DNA of 64,000 nt from Halothiobacillus diazotrophicus. GTDB taxonomy: Bacteria; Pseudomonadota; Gammaproteobacteria; Halothiobacillales; Halothiobacillaceae. This document shows positions 48,332 through 57,622 of the stretch, one piece after another. The DNA is taken from contig NZ_CP016027.1 of NCBI RefSeq assembly GCF_001663815.1, forward strand, positions 1,871,001 through 1,935,000, given 5' to 3'. The position numbers were made by a program, and so were the translations under genes. Every line of letters begins with the position of its first letter. Position 1 is the stretch's first letter. The notes under the pieces were generated by a model. That model had not been told where the DNA came from. It did no database searches and saw only the letters and a program-made list of their open reading frames with translations.

Positions 48332-50241
48332 ACCGCCCGAACCTCTTCCGCACGGTCGTGACCGGCGTCGCCGCCTCCGCCGTGACTTATACCCTCATCA
48401 GCGTCCCGATGATCCATCCAAAGGACGCCCATGCGAACGACGCCAGCCAAACGGTCAATCCGACAGGCAATGGCCATGACCATGCCGCGATGCCTGCCAG
48501 TCCCGCCGCCAGCAGCAAGGCCGGCGACGAAACCAAGTTCGTCACCAAGTACACCTGCCCGATGCACCCGCAGATCATCGAGGATCATCCTGGCACCTGC
48601 CCGATCTGCGGCATGAACCTCGTGCCCAAGCTCTTCCCCGTGAAGGTGAAGCCCAGCGCGGCCGAAACGGCGACGCACGCGGTCGCAACACCCCAGGCTC
48701 AGCAGCAAATGGCCGACGACCATAGTGCGCATGACCACTCCGCGATGCCCAGCGGGACCACGGCCAGCGCCAAATCCGGGGCCGAGACGAAATTCGTCAC
48801 CAAGTACACCTGCCCGATGCACCCACAGATCATCGAGGATCATCCCGGCACCTGCCCGATCTGCGGCATGAACCTCGTGCCCAAGCTCTTCCCCGTGAAG
48901 GTGAAGCCCAGCGCGGCTGAAACGGCAACGCAAGCGGTCGTAACGCCCCAGGCCCAGCAGCAAATGGCCGACGACCACAGTGCTCATGACCACAGCGGGC
49001 ACGACCACACCGCCCTGCCCAGTGGGACCACGGCCAGCGCCAAATCCGGGTCCGAAACGAAATTCGTCACCAAGTACACCTGCCCGATGCACCCGCAAAT
49101 CATCGAGGACCATCCCGGTACCTGCCCGATCTGCGGCATGACCCTGGTGCCCAAGCTGTTCCCCGCCGACACCAAGGATTCCGGCGGACAGGCCCAACCT
49201 CAGGCGCAGGCCGCCCAACCGACCGTAGCCGCGCCGGCAGCTCAGGAGACTTTGCCCCCGGTTGCCGTGGCGCCGATGACCCTCAAGTACATGAACGTGG
49301 TGCTCGCGCCCGTGCAGTGGCGTAACCTCACACGTCAGATCCACAGCGTCGGTCTCGTCGGGTTCGATGAAAATCGGATTTCCCACGTGCATCCGCGCGC
49401 CAGCGGCTGGGTGGAAACCCTGAACGTGCGCGCCCTGGGCGACACGGTGAAGAAGGGCGAGGTGCTGCTCACGGTCTATTCGCCGGACATCCTGGCGGCG
49501 GAGAAGGATTATCTGGTCGCTGCCAAGAGCGGCATGCCGGCCTTGCGCGATGCCGCACTGGAACGCCTGCGGCTGCTGAGCGTGCCCGAGTCGATCATCA
49601 AGCAGATCGCCGATACGGGGCGCGTGACCCGCACCATCCCCATCACCGCGCCGCAATCGGGCTATATCTCCGCGATCAACCTGCGCGAGGGCATGTACAT
49701 CACCCCCACGCTGGACCTGTTCACCATCGCCGATCCCGGCAAGGTCTGGGTACAGGCGGAAATCCTGGAACGCGACATGCAGCAGGTCGCGGTCGGTCAA
49801 CCGGCCGAGATGACCGTCGACGGCATTCCCGGCCGTATCTGGCACGGCAAGGTCGATTTCGTGTATCCCGAGCTCGACCCCAAGTCCCGCACGCTGAAAG
49901 CGCGACTGGTGTTCGACAACCCGGACGGCGTGCTCAAGCCGAACCAGTTCGCCGAGATCGGCATCAGCGGGGTATCGCAGGGCGACGTGCTGACCGTCCC
50001 GTCCACAGCCGTGATCCCGACGGCGAGCGGCGCGCGCGTGGTGCGCAAGAATGCCGACGGCACCTTCCAGCCGGTCCATGTGCAGCTGGGCGACTCGGCC
50101 GGCGGCTATACCCAGATCACCCACGGCCTGTCGCCCAACGACGTGGTCGTGGCCTCCGGCCAGTTCCTGATCGACTCGGAAAGCAACGTCCAGGCGGCCT
50201 TCGCCCGGATGACCGGCGCCGTCGATCAGCCGGCACAATGA
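48328..50241 (+). CDS. cusB: RND periplasmic adaptor CusB with three heavy-metal-binding modules
   Basis: A 637-residue membrane fusion protein linking the pump to the outer channel. The N-terminus has a membrane/signal segment, then three near-identical modules, each YTCPMHPQI...CPICGM (first cysteines at 77, 162 and 252), joined by His-rich linkers (HDHSGHDHT). The adaptor core follows from about residue 310 (HPRASGWVETLNVRALGDTVKKGEVLLTVYSP; DPGKVWVQAEILERDM; VPSTAVIPT). CusB homologues normally have no or one such module. Confidence 0.92.
   Translation: MNRPNLFRTVVTGVAASAVTYTLISVPMIHPKDAHANDASQTVNPTGNGHDHAAMPASPAASSKAGDETKFVTKYTCPMHPQIIEDHPGTCPICGMNLVPKLFPVKVKPSAAETATHAVATPQAQQQMADDHSAHDHSAMPSGTTASAKSGAETKFVTKYTCPMHPQIIEDHPGTCPICGMNLVPKLFPVKVKPSAAETATQAVVTPQAQQQMADDHSAHDHSGHDHTALPSGTTASAKSGSETKFVTKYTCPMHPQIIEDHPGTCPICGMTLVPKLFPADTKDSGGQAQPQAQAAQPTVAAPAAQETLPPVAVAPMTLKYMNVVLAPVQWRNLTRQIHSVGLVGFDENRISHVHPRASGWVETLNVRALGDTVKKGEVLLTVYSPDILAAEKDYLVAAKSGMPALRDAALERLRLLSVPESIIKQIADTGRVTRTIPITAPQSGYISAINLREGMYITPTLDLFTIADPGKVWVQAEILERDMQQVAVGQPAEMTVDGIPGRIWHGKVDFVYPELDPKSRTLKARLVFDNPDGVLKPNQFAEIGISGVSQGDVLTVPSTAVIPTASGARVVRKNADGTFQPVHVQLGDSAGGYTQITHGLSPNDVVVASGQFLIDSESNVQAAFARMTGAVDQPAQ
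48526..49164 (+). repeat. Three tandem 255/270-bp repeats in cusB
   Basis: The module starting GTCACCAAGTACACC begins at 48541, 48796 and 49066 (255 and 270 bp apart). The copies are nearly identical at DNA level, including the linkers KVKPSAAETAT and QQQMADDHSAHDHS, so the duplication is recent or homogenised. Confidence 0.92.
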
Positions 50242-50254
50242 GGGAGATGCCCGC

Positions 50255-53200
50255 ATGCTGAAATCCCTCATTGAACTGTCCATCCGCAATCGCGTGATGG
50301 TCCTGCTGCTGGCCGCGTTTCTGGCGGCCATCGGCTGGTATGCCTGGCAGGCAACGCCGCTGGACGCGATCCCGGATTTATCCGACACCCAGGTCATCAT
50401 CAAGACGAGCTACCCGGGGCAATCGCCCCAGGTGGTGCAGGACCAGGTGACCTATCCGCTCACGACCACCTTGCTTTCGGTGCCGGGCTCCACGGCGGTG
50501 CGCGGCTATTCCTTCTACGGCGATTCCTATATCTACGTGACCTTCAAGGACGGCACGGACCTGTACTGGGCCCGCTCCCGCGTGCTCGAATACCTGAACC
50601 AGGCCCGGGCCAACCTGCCGGCCAACGTGCAACCGGCGCTCGGCCCGGACGCCACGGGCGTCGGCTGGGTGTACGAATACGCGCTCACCGACCCCAGCGG
50701 CACGATGAACCTCGCCCAGCTCACCACGTTGCAGAACTGGTTCATGAAGTTCCAGCTGCAGACCGTGCCCGGTGTCGCGGAGGTGGCCACCGTCGGCGGC
50801 ATGGTTCAGGAATACCAGATCGTGGTCGATCCCAACCGCCTGCGGGCTTTCGGCGTTTCCATCAACACCCTGCGCACCGCGATCGCCGGGGCCAACCGGG
50901 AAGTGGGCGGCGGCGTGGTCGAACTGGGCGGTTCGGAATACATGGTCACGAGCCGGGGTTATCTGAAGAGCGTGGCCGACATCGAGCGCATTCCCGTCGG
51001 CGTCACGAAGACCGGCACGCCGATCCTGGTGCGGGATCTCGGCAGCGTCCGACTCGCGCCCGCGCCCCGGCGCGGCGTGGCGGATCTCAACGGCAAGGGC
51101 GAGGTGGTCGGCGGCATCATCGTGATGCGCAGTGGCGAGAACGCCCGCCAGGTCATCGACGCGGTGAAGACCAAGCTCGAACACCTGAAGCCCAGCCTGC
51201 CCAAGGGCGTGGAGGTCGTGCCGGTGTACGATCGCTCCGGGGTCATCAATCGCGCGGTCGATACCCTGAGCAACAAGCTCATCGAGGAATTCCTCGTCGT
51301 GGCGCTCGTCTGCATCGTGTTCCTGTTCCACTTCCGTTCCGCACTGGTGGCGATCGTGAGCCTGCCCCTGGGCGTACTCGCCGCCTTCATCGTGATGCAT
51401 CTGCAGGGAATCAACGCCAACATCATGTCGCTGGGCGGCATCGCCATCGCGATCGGCGCCATGGTCGACGCGGCGATCGTACTCATCGAGAACGCCCACC
51501 GACACCTGACGGACTGGCAGGAGAAACACGGGGCCCCGCCACGCGGAGACGACCACTGGGCGCTGATCGCCAAATCGGCGGGCGAGGTCGGGCCGGCGCT
51601 GTTCTTCTCGCTGCTCATCATCACCCTGTCGTTCATGCCGGTCTTCACCCTGCAGGCGCAGGAAGGGCGGATGTTCGCGCCGCTGGCCTTCACCAAGACC
51701 TATGCCATGGCCGCCGCCGCCGGCTTGGCCGTGACCCTGGTGCCGGTGCTGATGGGCTATTTCATCCGCGGTCGCATTCCGCCCGAGGAGCGCAACCCCA
51801 TCAACCGCGCCCTGATCTGGCTGTACCGCCCGGCGCTGCGTGGCGCCTTGCGTTTCCCCAAGACGCTGATCGCGCTCAGCCTCGTGTTCATGCTGTCCAT
51901 GGTCCTGCCGCTGGCGGGGGTCCAGGGCTTTCTCAGCCCGCTCAAGTGGGGTGGCAGTACCGACTGGCAGCTGAAGGTCACCCAGTGGCAGAACGCGATC
52001 GCCAACGGCTGGTCGCAGACGTTCTCGGGGTCGCCGCGTATCGCCCAGCTCGGCCGGGGTCTGGGCAGCGAGTTCATGCCGACCCTCGACGAGGGCGACC
52101 TGCTGTACATGCCGACGACGCTGCCGGGCCTGTCCATTGGCGAGGCCCGCATTCTGTTGCAGCAGGTCGATCACCTGATCGCCGAGGAGCCCGTGGTGAA
52201 ATCGGTGTTCGGCAAGATCGGCCGGGCCGCTACGGCCACCGACCCCGCACCGCTGACCATGATCGAAACGACCATCCAGCTCAAGCCACGGGACGAGTGG
52301 CCCGCCGGGATGACACTCGACAAGCTGATCGACAATCTGAACCAGAAGATCCAGTTTCCGGGCCTGAACAATGCCTGGGTCATGCCGATCAAGACGCGGA
52401 TCGACATGCAGACCACCGGCATCCAGACACCAATCGGCGTGAAGATCTCCGGCCCCGACCTCACCGAGATCGCCCGGATCGGCAAGCAGGTGGAAGCCGT
52501 GCTGCAGACGGTGCCCGGCACCCGGACGGCCTATGCCGACCGGACCAACAGCGGCCGCTATATCGAGATCACGCCGGATCGCGTCAAGGCGGCCCGCTTC
52601 GGGCTCAACATCGGCGACATCCAGGACGTGATCAGCATGGCGGTCGGCGGGGTGGAGGTCACCCAGACCGTCGAAGGCCTGGAACGCTTCCCCGTGAGCC
52701 TGCGCTACCCCCGGGCGGATCGGGACAGCGTCGCCAAGCTGGAAGACCTGCCGATCGTGACCCCGAGCGGCGCCACCGTCGCCCTGGGGCAGATCGCATC
52801 CGTCGCCGTGGTCGAAGGCCCGCCGATGATCCGGAGCGACGACAGCCGACCGGCCGGGTACGTGTTCGTCACCACGCAGAACGTGGATCTCGGCGGCTAC
52901 GTCAACGCGGCGCGGCGGATCGTCGACAGCAAGGTGCACTTGCCCGAAGGTTATGCGATCAACTGGACCGGCCAGTACCAGTACCTGCAGCGTGCCAGCA
53001 AGCGGCTGGAACAGGTGGTGCCGCTGACCCTCGGCATCATCTTCGTCCTGCTGTTCCTGATTTTCCGGCACGGCGGCAAGGCGCTGATGATCATGGGCAG
53101 CCTGCCGTTCGCCCTGGTCGGCGGATTCTGGCTGCTCTGGGCGCTCAACTTCGAGATCTCCATCGCGGTGGCCGTCGGCTTCATCGCCCTGGCGGGCGTC

Positions 53201-53527
53201 GCGGCGGAGTTCGGCGTGGTGATGCTGATCTATCTCGACCAGGCCATCGCGCGGCGTCGCGCGGCCGGCACGCTGAACACCCGCAGCGATCTAGCCGAGG
53301 CGATCATGGAGGGCGCCGTGCTGCGCGTGCGTCCCAAGGCAATGACCGTCGCCGTCATTCTCGCCGGCCTGATTCCGATCCTTATCGGCCACGGCACGGG
53401 GGCGGAAGTGATGTCCCGCATCGCCGCCCCGATGATCGGGGGCATGATCACCGCGCCGCTGCTCTCGCTGTTCCTGCTACCGGTCATCTACTGGCTCTGG
53501 CAGCGTCGGGGATTGCCGCGCGGCTGA
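50255..53527 (+). CDS. cusA: RND heavy-metal efflux pump CusA
   Basis: A 1090-residue inner-membrane proton-driven pump of the HME-RND family. It begins IELSIRNRVMVLLLAAFLAAIGW, with the family motifs DAIPDLSDTQVIIKTSYPGQSPQVVQDQVTYPL (shortened here: DLSDTQV), VDAAIVLIEN, and the second membrane half (GFIALAGVAAEFGVVML). About 12 helices in two groups flank two large periplasmic loops. Cu/Ag specificity is inferred from the block; the methionine ligands were not mapped. It starts 13 bp after cusB. Confidence 0.93.
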   Translation: MLKSLIELSIRNRVMVLLLAAFLAAIGWYAWQATPLDAIPDLSDTQVIIKTSYPGQSPQVVQDQVTYPLTTTLLSVPGSTAVRGYSFYGDSYIYVTFKDGTDLYWARSRVLEYLNQARANLPANVQPALGPDATGVGWVYEYALTDPSGTMNLAQLTTLQNWFMKFQLQTVPGVAEVATVGGMVQEYQIVVDPNRLRAFGVSINTLRTAIAGANREVGGGVVELGGSEYMVTSRGYLKSVADIERIPVGVTKTGTPILVRDLGSVRLAPAPRRGVADLNGKGEVVGGIIVMRSGENARQVIDAVKTKLEHLKPSLPKGVEVVPVYDRSGVINRAVDTLSNKLIEEFLVVALVCIVFLFHFRSALVAIVSLPLGVLAAFIVMHLQGINANIMSLGGIAIAIGAMVDAAIVLIENAHRHLTDWQEKHGAPPRGDDHWALIAKSAGEVGPALFFSLLIITLSFMPVFTLQAQEGRMFAPLAFTKTYAMAAAAGLAVTLVPVLMGYFIRGRIPPEERNPINRALIWLYRPALRGALRFPKTLIALSLVFMLSMVLPLAGVQGFLSPLKWGGSTDWQLKVTQWQNAIANGWSQTFSGSPRIAQLGRGLGSEFMPTLDEGDLLYMPTTLPGLSIGEARILLQQVDHLIAEEPVVKSVFGKIGRAATATDPAPLTMIETTIQLKPRDEWPAGMTLDKLIDNLNQKIQFPGLNNAWVMPIKTRIDMQTTGIQTPIGVKISGPDLTEIARIGKQVEAVLQTVPGTRTAYADRTNSGRYIEITPDRVKAARFGLNIGDIQDVISMAVGGVEVTQTVEGLERFPVSLRYPRADRDSVAKLEDLPIVTPSGATVALGQIASVAVVEGPPMIRSDDSRPAGYVFVTTQNVDLGGYVNAARRIVDSKVHLPEGYAINWTGQYQYLQRASKRLEQVVPLTLGIIFVLLFLIFRHGGKALMIMGSLPFALVGGFWLLWALNFEISIAVAVGFIALAGVAAEFGVVMLIYLDQAIARRRAAGTLNTRSDLAEAIMEGAVLRVRPKAMTVAVILAGLIPILIGHGTGAEVMSRIAAPMIGGMITAPLLSLFLLPVIYWLWQRRGLPRG

Positions 53528-53553
53528 TTCGGCCATGACCGTACTGCCTGCAC

Positions 53554-53579
53554 CCCCGGCCCCGTGCCGGGGATTTTTT
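53554..53579 (+). terminator. Intrinsic terminator after cusA
   Basis: A 7-bp stem CCCCGGC/GCCGGGG with a 5-nt loop is followed by ATTTTTT. It closes the copper block on the plus strand. Confidence 0.9.
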
Positions 53580-53749
53580 GCGCCACAATCGGGGGGAAAC
53601 ACACCGATGAAGGCCCGCAGCATGCCGATCCCGGCTGAACGATCGCGCGAAATCCTGTACTGTATGACCCGATCCTGACCGCGCAGGTCGGATGATCGGT
53701 GCGCGCACCCTTCGCCCGATCGGCCCGCGTCACGCCCCGTTGTACCTGA

Positions 53750-54751
53750 ATGAGCGACTCTATGCCCCCGATGACCGTCGACCAGATTCGTCACCTCGCC
53801 GCGCCCGACATGGCGGCGGTGAATACCGTGATTCAGCAGAAGCTGTCCTCGGATGTCGCGCTCATCAACCAGTTGTCGCAGTACATCATTGCCGGCGGCG
53901 GCAAGCGGTTCCGACCGATGGTGCTGATGCTGAGCGCCCAGGCGCTGGCCTTCCCCGCGCTGGAGGCCCCCGCCTGGTCCGCTCAGATGGCCGCCGTGGT
54001 CGAACTGATCCACACGGCCACCCTGTTGCACGACGACGTGGTCGACGAATCCACCCTGCGCCGGGGTCGCGACACGGCGAACGCCCTGTTCGGCAACGCC
54101 GCCTCGGTGCTGACCGGAGATTTCCTGTACTCGCGCGCCTTCGAGATGATGGTGGAAGTTGGCGAACCCCGCGTCATGGCCATCCTGGCCCAGGCGACCA
54201 ACCGGATCGCCGAGGGCGAAGTACTCCAGCTCATGAACATGGGCGACCCGGACGTCGACGAGGCCCGCTATCTGGACGTGATCGTGCGCAAGACCGCCAC
54301 CCTGTTCGAGGCGGCCACCCGGCTGTCGGCCGTACTGACGAAGCAGGCGCCGGATGTGGAAGACGCCATGGCGGCCTACGGCCTGCATCTGGGCACCGCC
54401 TTCCAGCTCATCGACGACGTGCTGGATTATGACGGCGACGAGCAGGAGACCGGCAAGCACGTCGGCGACGATCTGGCCGAGGGCAAGCCGACCCTGCCCC
54501 TGATCGTCGCCATGCGCGAGGGAGATGCGGCCACCGTGGCCCTGATCCGCCGGGCGATCACCGAACAGAGCAGCGCCGAAATCGACGCCGTGTGCGCGGC
54601 GATTGAACAGACGGGCGCTCTGGCCTATACTGCGCGCCTTGCCGAGATCGAGGCGGATCGGGCGAAGGCGGCCATCGCGTCGCTTCCCGATAGCCCGTAC
54701 AAGAACGCCCTGATCTCGCTGGCCGATGCGGCCGTGCAAAGAAAAGGCTAA
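53750..54751 (+). CDS. ispB: Octaprenyl diphosphate synthase IspB
   Basis: Makes the long isoprenoid tail of ubiquinone. The 333-residue protein has the two aspartate-rich motifs LLHDDVVDESTLRRG and LIDDVLDYDGD, plus GGGKRFRPMVL and KTATLFEAATRL. The start is 53750 or 53762; neither has a clear ribosome site. In most relatives it lies divergent from rplU; here it is separated from rplU by the copper block. Confidence 0.95.
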   Translation: MSDSMPPMTVDQIRHLAAPDMAAVNTVIQQKLSSDVALINQLSQYIIAGGGKRFRPMVLMLSAQALAFPALEAPAWSAQMAAVVELIHTATLLHDDVVDESTLRRGRDTANALFGNAASVLTGDFLYSRAFEMMVEVGEPRVMAILAQATNRIAEGEVLQLMNMGDPDVDEARYLDVIVRKTATLFEAATRLSAVLTKQAPDVEDAMAAYGLHLGTAFQLIDDVLDYDGDEQETGKHVGDDLAEGKPTLPLIVAMREGDAATVALIRRAITEQSSAEIDAVCAAIEQTGALAYTARLAEIEADRAKAAIASLPDSPYKNALISLADAAVQRKG

Positions 54752-54801
54752 TGTACTGATTTTACAGCGCTTATCTGCCGATTGTTTGCACAAGGCATTT
54801 T

Positions 54802-54878
54802 CGGAGTGTGGCTCAGTCTGGTAGAGCACTACGTTCGGGACGTAGGGGTCGTAGGTTCGAATCCTATCACTCCGACCA
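54802..54878 (+). tRNA. tRNA-Pro (anticodon CGG)
   Basis: A 77-nt cloverleaf: acceptor CGGAGTG/CACTCCG, encoded CCA end, anticodon stem CTACG/CGTAG with loop TTCGGGA (anticodon CGG), and T-arm GGTTCGAATCC. It is followed at once by a terminator. Confidence 0.96.
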
Positions 54879-54883
54879 ATTCG

Positions 54884-54928
54884 AAAACCCCGCCAAGAAC
54901 CCGCTCGGGTCGTCTGGCGGGGTTTTTT
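54884..54928. terminator. Bidirectional terminator after tRNA-Pro
   Basis: A 9-bp stem ACCCCGCCA/TGGCGGGGT with an A-run before and TTTTTT after. The loop contains a second small stem (ACCCG/CGGGT). It serves the tRNA and the convergent Lrp-type gene. Confidence 0.9.
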
Positions 54929-54962
54929 CATGTGCGGTAGAACAAAACGGCCAGATCCCCCA

Positions 54963-55430
54963 TCAGGTCGGTATCGGCAAGGCCGTCTTGTCCAGCACCC
55001 GGCGCAAGACGAAACTGGTGTGCACCCCCGTCACCCCTTCGATCCGGGTGATCTTGTTCAGCAGCAACGCCTGATACGCATCCATGTCGCTCACCACCAC
55101 CTTGAGCTGGTAATCCGCCGACTGCCCCGTGATGAGCAGGCACTCCAGCACCTCCGGCAACCGGGCGATCTGCGCCTCGAAGTGCGCGAACCGCTCCGGC
55201 GTGTGCTGATCCATCGAGATATGCACCAGCGCCTCCAGATTCAGACCCAGCTTGCGGGCGTCGAGCAGGGCGCGATAACCCTGGATGATGCCGCTTTCCT
55301 CGAGGGCGCGGACCCGACGCAGGCAGGGCGACGGCGAGAGACCGATCGCATCGGCCAGTTCGATATTGCTCAGGCGCCCGTTCTCCTGCAGCAGACTGAG
55401 GATATGGCGATCGTAGCGGTCCAGCGACAT
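54963..55430 (-). CDS. Lrp/AsnC family transcriptional regulator
   Basis: A 155-residue Lrp-type regulator. The helix-turn-helix domain (LDRYDRHILSLLQENGRLSNIELADAIGLSPSPCLRRVRALEE; landmark LSPSPCLRR) is followed by the RAM ligand-binding domain (ALVHISMDQH, VLECLLITGQSADYQLKVVV). The start at 55430 has AAGGGGA upstream; the open frame extends 21 codons further without support. It is divergent from leuA, so leucine-responsive control of leuA is plausible. Confidence 0.92.
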   Translation of the reverse strand: MSLDRYDRHILSLLQENGRLSNIELADAIGLSPSPCLRRVRALEESGIIQGYRALLDARKLGLNLEALVHISMDQHTPERFAHFEAQIARLPEVLECLLITGQSADYQLKVVVSDMDAYQALLLNKITRIEGVTGVHTSFVLRRVLDKTALPIPT

Positions 55431-55781
55431 GGAAAATCCCCTTTTCAGACCCTGTTTGGCATGTAAATTCAATAATGAATTTATTTTTAGCACGATTTTG
55501 CCAAAAACACGTCAATCACGCTGAAATACGCAATCGCCTGCCGCATCGAACGACATAGAATTTCTTCGTACCCGGTGACCCCGGGCCGCCCCCGACCTGA
55601 GGCCTACCCGGCTGGCAGGTCGGCTCGCCGCCTCACGAGGGCCGCAGGGCGGTGCAGGGGGTTTTTCGGGCCACCCCCGAACCGTGGTACCCCATCGCTT
55701 CCGCCACCCACCCCCGGGAAAATCCCAGGAAAACCCCAGGAAAACCCCAGGAAAACCCCAGGAAACCCCAAGGAGCCCATC
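55431..55781. other. Intergenic region between the Lrp-type gene and leuA
   Basis: The left third (55440-55510) is AT-rich and probably holds the divergent promoters. The rest is very GC-rich with one GGGGGT/ACCCCC stem near 55657-55678 and a tandem repeat array before leuA. I see no leucine-rich leader peptide and no T-box. Confidence 0.5.
55714..55775 (+). repeat. 11-bp tandem repeat array in the leuA leader
   Basis: The unit CCAGGAAAACC occurs perfectly at 55725-55757 (three copies), with a degenerate copy before (55714), a 10-bp copy after (55758-55767) and a final CCAAGGAG that is the leuA ribosome site. Each unit contains AGGA, so the array presents several ribosome-site-like motifs at one-helical-turn spacing. 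Confidence 0.9.
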
Positions 55782-57494
55782 ATGTTGTCGCAGCCCAGCC
55801 GGAAATACCGCCCCACGCCCGTCCCCGACCTGCCCGATCGCCAGTGGCCCAGCCGGCGCATCGAAGCGGCGCCCGTCTGGCTGAGCACCGATCTGCGCGA
55901 CGGCAATCAGGCCCTGTTCGAGCCGATGGATACCGCACGCAAGCACCGGATGTTCCGCATGCTCTGCGCCATCGGCTTCAAGGAAATCGAGGTGGCGTTT
56001 CCATCCGCCTCCCAGACCGACTTCGACTTCGTGCGCCAGCTGATCGAACAACGGCACATCCCCGACGACGTGACCATCGCCGTGCTCACCCAGGCCCGGC
56101 CGCATCTGGTCGCCCGCACGCTGGAGTCCCTGCAGGGTGCGCGGCGCGCCATCGTGCACCTCTATATCGCCACCTCGCCGACGTTTCGGGAAACCGTATT
56201 CGGCATGAATCGGGAAGAAGTCACGCAGCAGATCCTGGCGGCCGTCGAACAGACGCGACGCCACGCCGACGCCCATCCGGAAACCGAATGGGTACTGGAA
56301 TTCAGCCCGGAAACCTTCAATGCCACCGAACCGGAATTCGCCCGCGATCTCTGCGATGCGGTGGTCGACCGGTGGGGCGGTACGCCCGAACAGCCCGTGA
56401 TCATCAACCTGCCCGCCACGGTGGAAATGGCCACGCCGAACGTGTACGCGGATCAGATCGAATGGATGCATCGCCATCTGGCCCACCGCGACCGCATCGT
56501 GCTGAGCGTGCATCCGCACAATGACCGGGGTACGGCCGTGGCCGCCGCCGAGCTGGCCCTGATGGCCGGCGCGGACCGGGTCGAAGGTTGCCTGTTCGGC
56601 CAGGGGGAACGCACCGGCAACGTCGACCTGATCACGCTCGCCCTGAACCTCTATACCCAGGGCATCGACCCGCAGCTGGATTTCGGCGACATCGACGCCA
56701 TCGCCCGCGTCTGCACCGAGTGCAGCCAGCTGCCGATCTCGCCGCGCCATCCGTACGTGGGCGACCTGGTCTATACCGCCTTTTCCGGCTCGCACCAGGA
56801 CGCCATCAAGAAAGGCTTCGCGGCCCGGGACCCCGACGCGCCCTGGTCCATTCCCTACCTGCCCATCGACCCGGCGGATCTCGGCCGGACCTACGACGCC
56901 GTCATCCGGGTGAACAGCCAGTCGGGCAAGGGCGGCATCGCCTACCTGCTGGAGACCGCCTACGGCCTGCGCCTGCCGCGCCGCATCCAGATCGAGTTCG
57001 CGGGCGTGGTCCAGCAGGCCATGGATCGGCAGCATCAGGCGGGACAGTCGGCGGAAATGAGCGCCGCGCAATTGATGGCGCTGTTCGAGGCGACCTATCT
57101 GGCGCCAACGACGGCCATCACGCTCGTCGAAAGTCGCCTGGCCACGGCAGCGGACGGCGTCACGCAGACGGTGAAGGCGACCTGGGAAGCGGGTGGCGCG
57201 CGCTTCGAACGCCAGGGTTCGGGCAACGGGCCCATCGCCGCCTTTCTCGACGCCCTCGATCTGCCCGTGCGCGTCCAATGGTATGAGGAGAGCGCCATGA
57301 CCCAGGGCAGCGATGCACGGGCCTCGGCCTTCGTGGGGCTCGTCACCGACGACGGACGGTACAGCGCGCAAGGCGCGGGCATCGATGCGAATATCGTGTC
57401 CGCTTCGTTCCAGGCGATCATCTCGGCTCTCAACCGGATGGATGCGTTTCGCGTTGCGGACCCCGCGATGGCGTTCGAAGCCGCGGCGCATTGA
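55782..57494 (+). CDS. leuA: 2-isopropylmalate synthase LeuA (long form)
   Basis: First committed enzyme of leucine synthesis, condensing 2-ketoisovalerate and acetyl-CoA. The 570-residue protein belongs to the long LeuA type 2 group: YRPTPVPDLPDRQWPSRRI, STDLRDGNQALFEPM (metal-binding Asp), LSVHPHNDRGTAVAA, the LeuA dimer region, and a C-terminal regulatory domain (VQWYEESAMTQGSDARA). The start at 55782 has AAGGAG 5-6 nt upstream. Confidence 0.95.
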   Translation: MLSQPSRKYRPTPVPDLPDRQWPSRRIEAAPVWLSTDLRDGNQALFEPMDTARKHRMFRMLCAIGFKEIEVAFPSASQTDFDFVRQLIEQRHIPDDVTIAVLTQARPHLVARTLESLQGARRAIVHLYIATSPTFRETVFGMNREEVTQQILAAVEQTRRHADAHPETEWVLEFSPETFNATEPEFARDLCDAVVDRWGGTPEQPVIINLPATVEMATPNVYADQIEWMHRHLAHRDRIVLSVHPHNDRGTAVAAAELALMAGADRVEGCLFGQGERTGNVDLITLALNLYTQGIDPQLDFGDIDAIARVCTECSQLPISPRHPYVGDLVYTAFSGSHQDAIKKGFAARDPDAPWSIPYLPIDPADLGRTYDAVIRVNSQSGKGGIAYLLETAYGLRLPRRIQIEFAGVVQQAMDRQHQAGQSAEMSAAQLMALFEATYLAPTTAITLVESRLATAADGVTQTVKATWEAGGARFERQGSGNGPIAAFLDALDLPVRVQWYEESAMTQGSDARASAFVGLVTDDGRYSAQGAGIDANIVSASFQAIISALNRMDAFRVADPAMAFEAAAH

Positions 57495-57622
57495 CCCCGC
57501 CGATGACGCGCTGACTCGGGGACCGCCCCCCGAGCCTCAGGTAAACCCCAATCCGCCGCCAAAACGCGGTATCCTGCCGCGTCGCTCTGTTCACCCATTT
57601 CCACGCCCACAAGACTATCTCC

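Noticed and set aside
53680-54878. tRNA-Pro as the integration site of the copper block
   Set aside because: ispB lies between the block and the tRNA, and no direct repeat of the tRNA end, integrase or transposase was seen at either edge.
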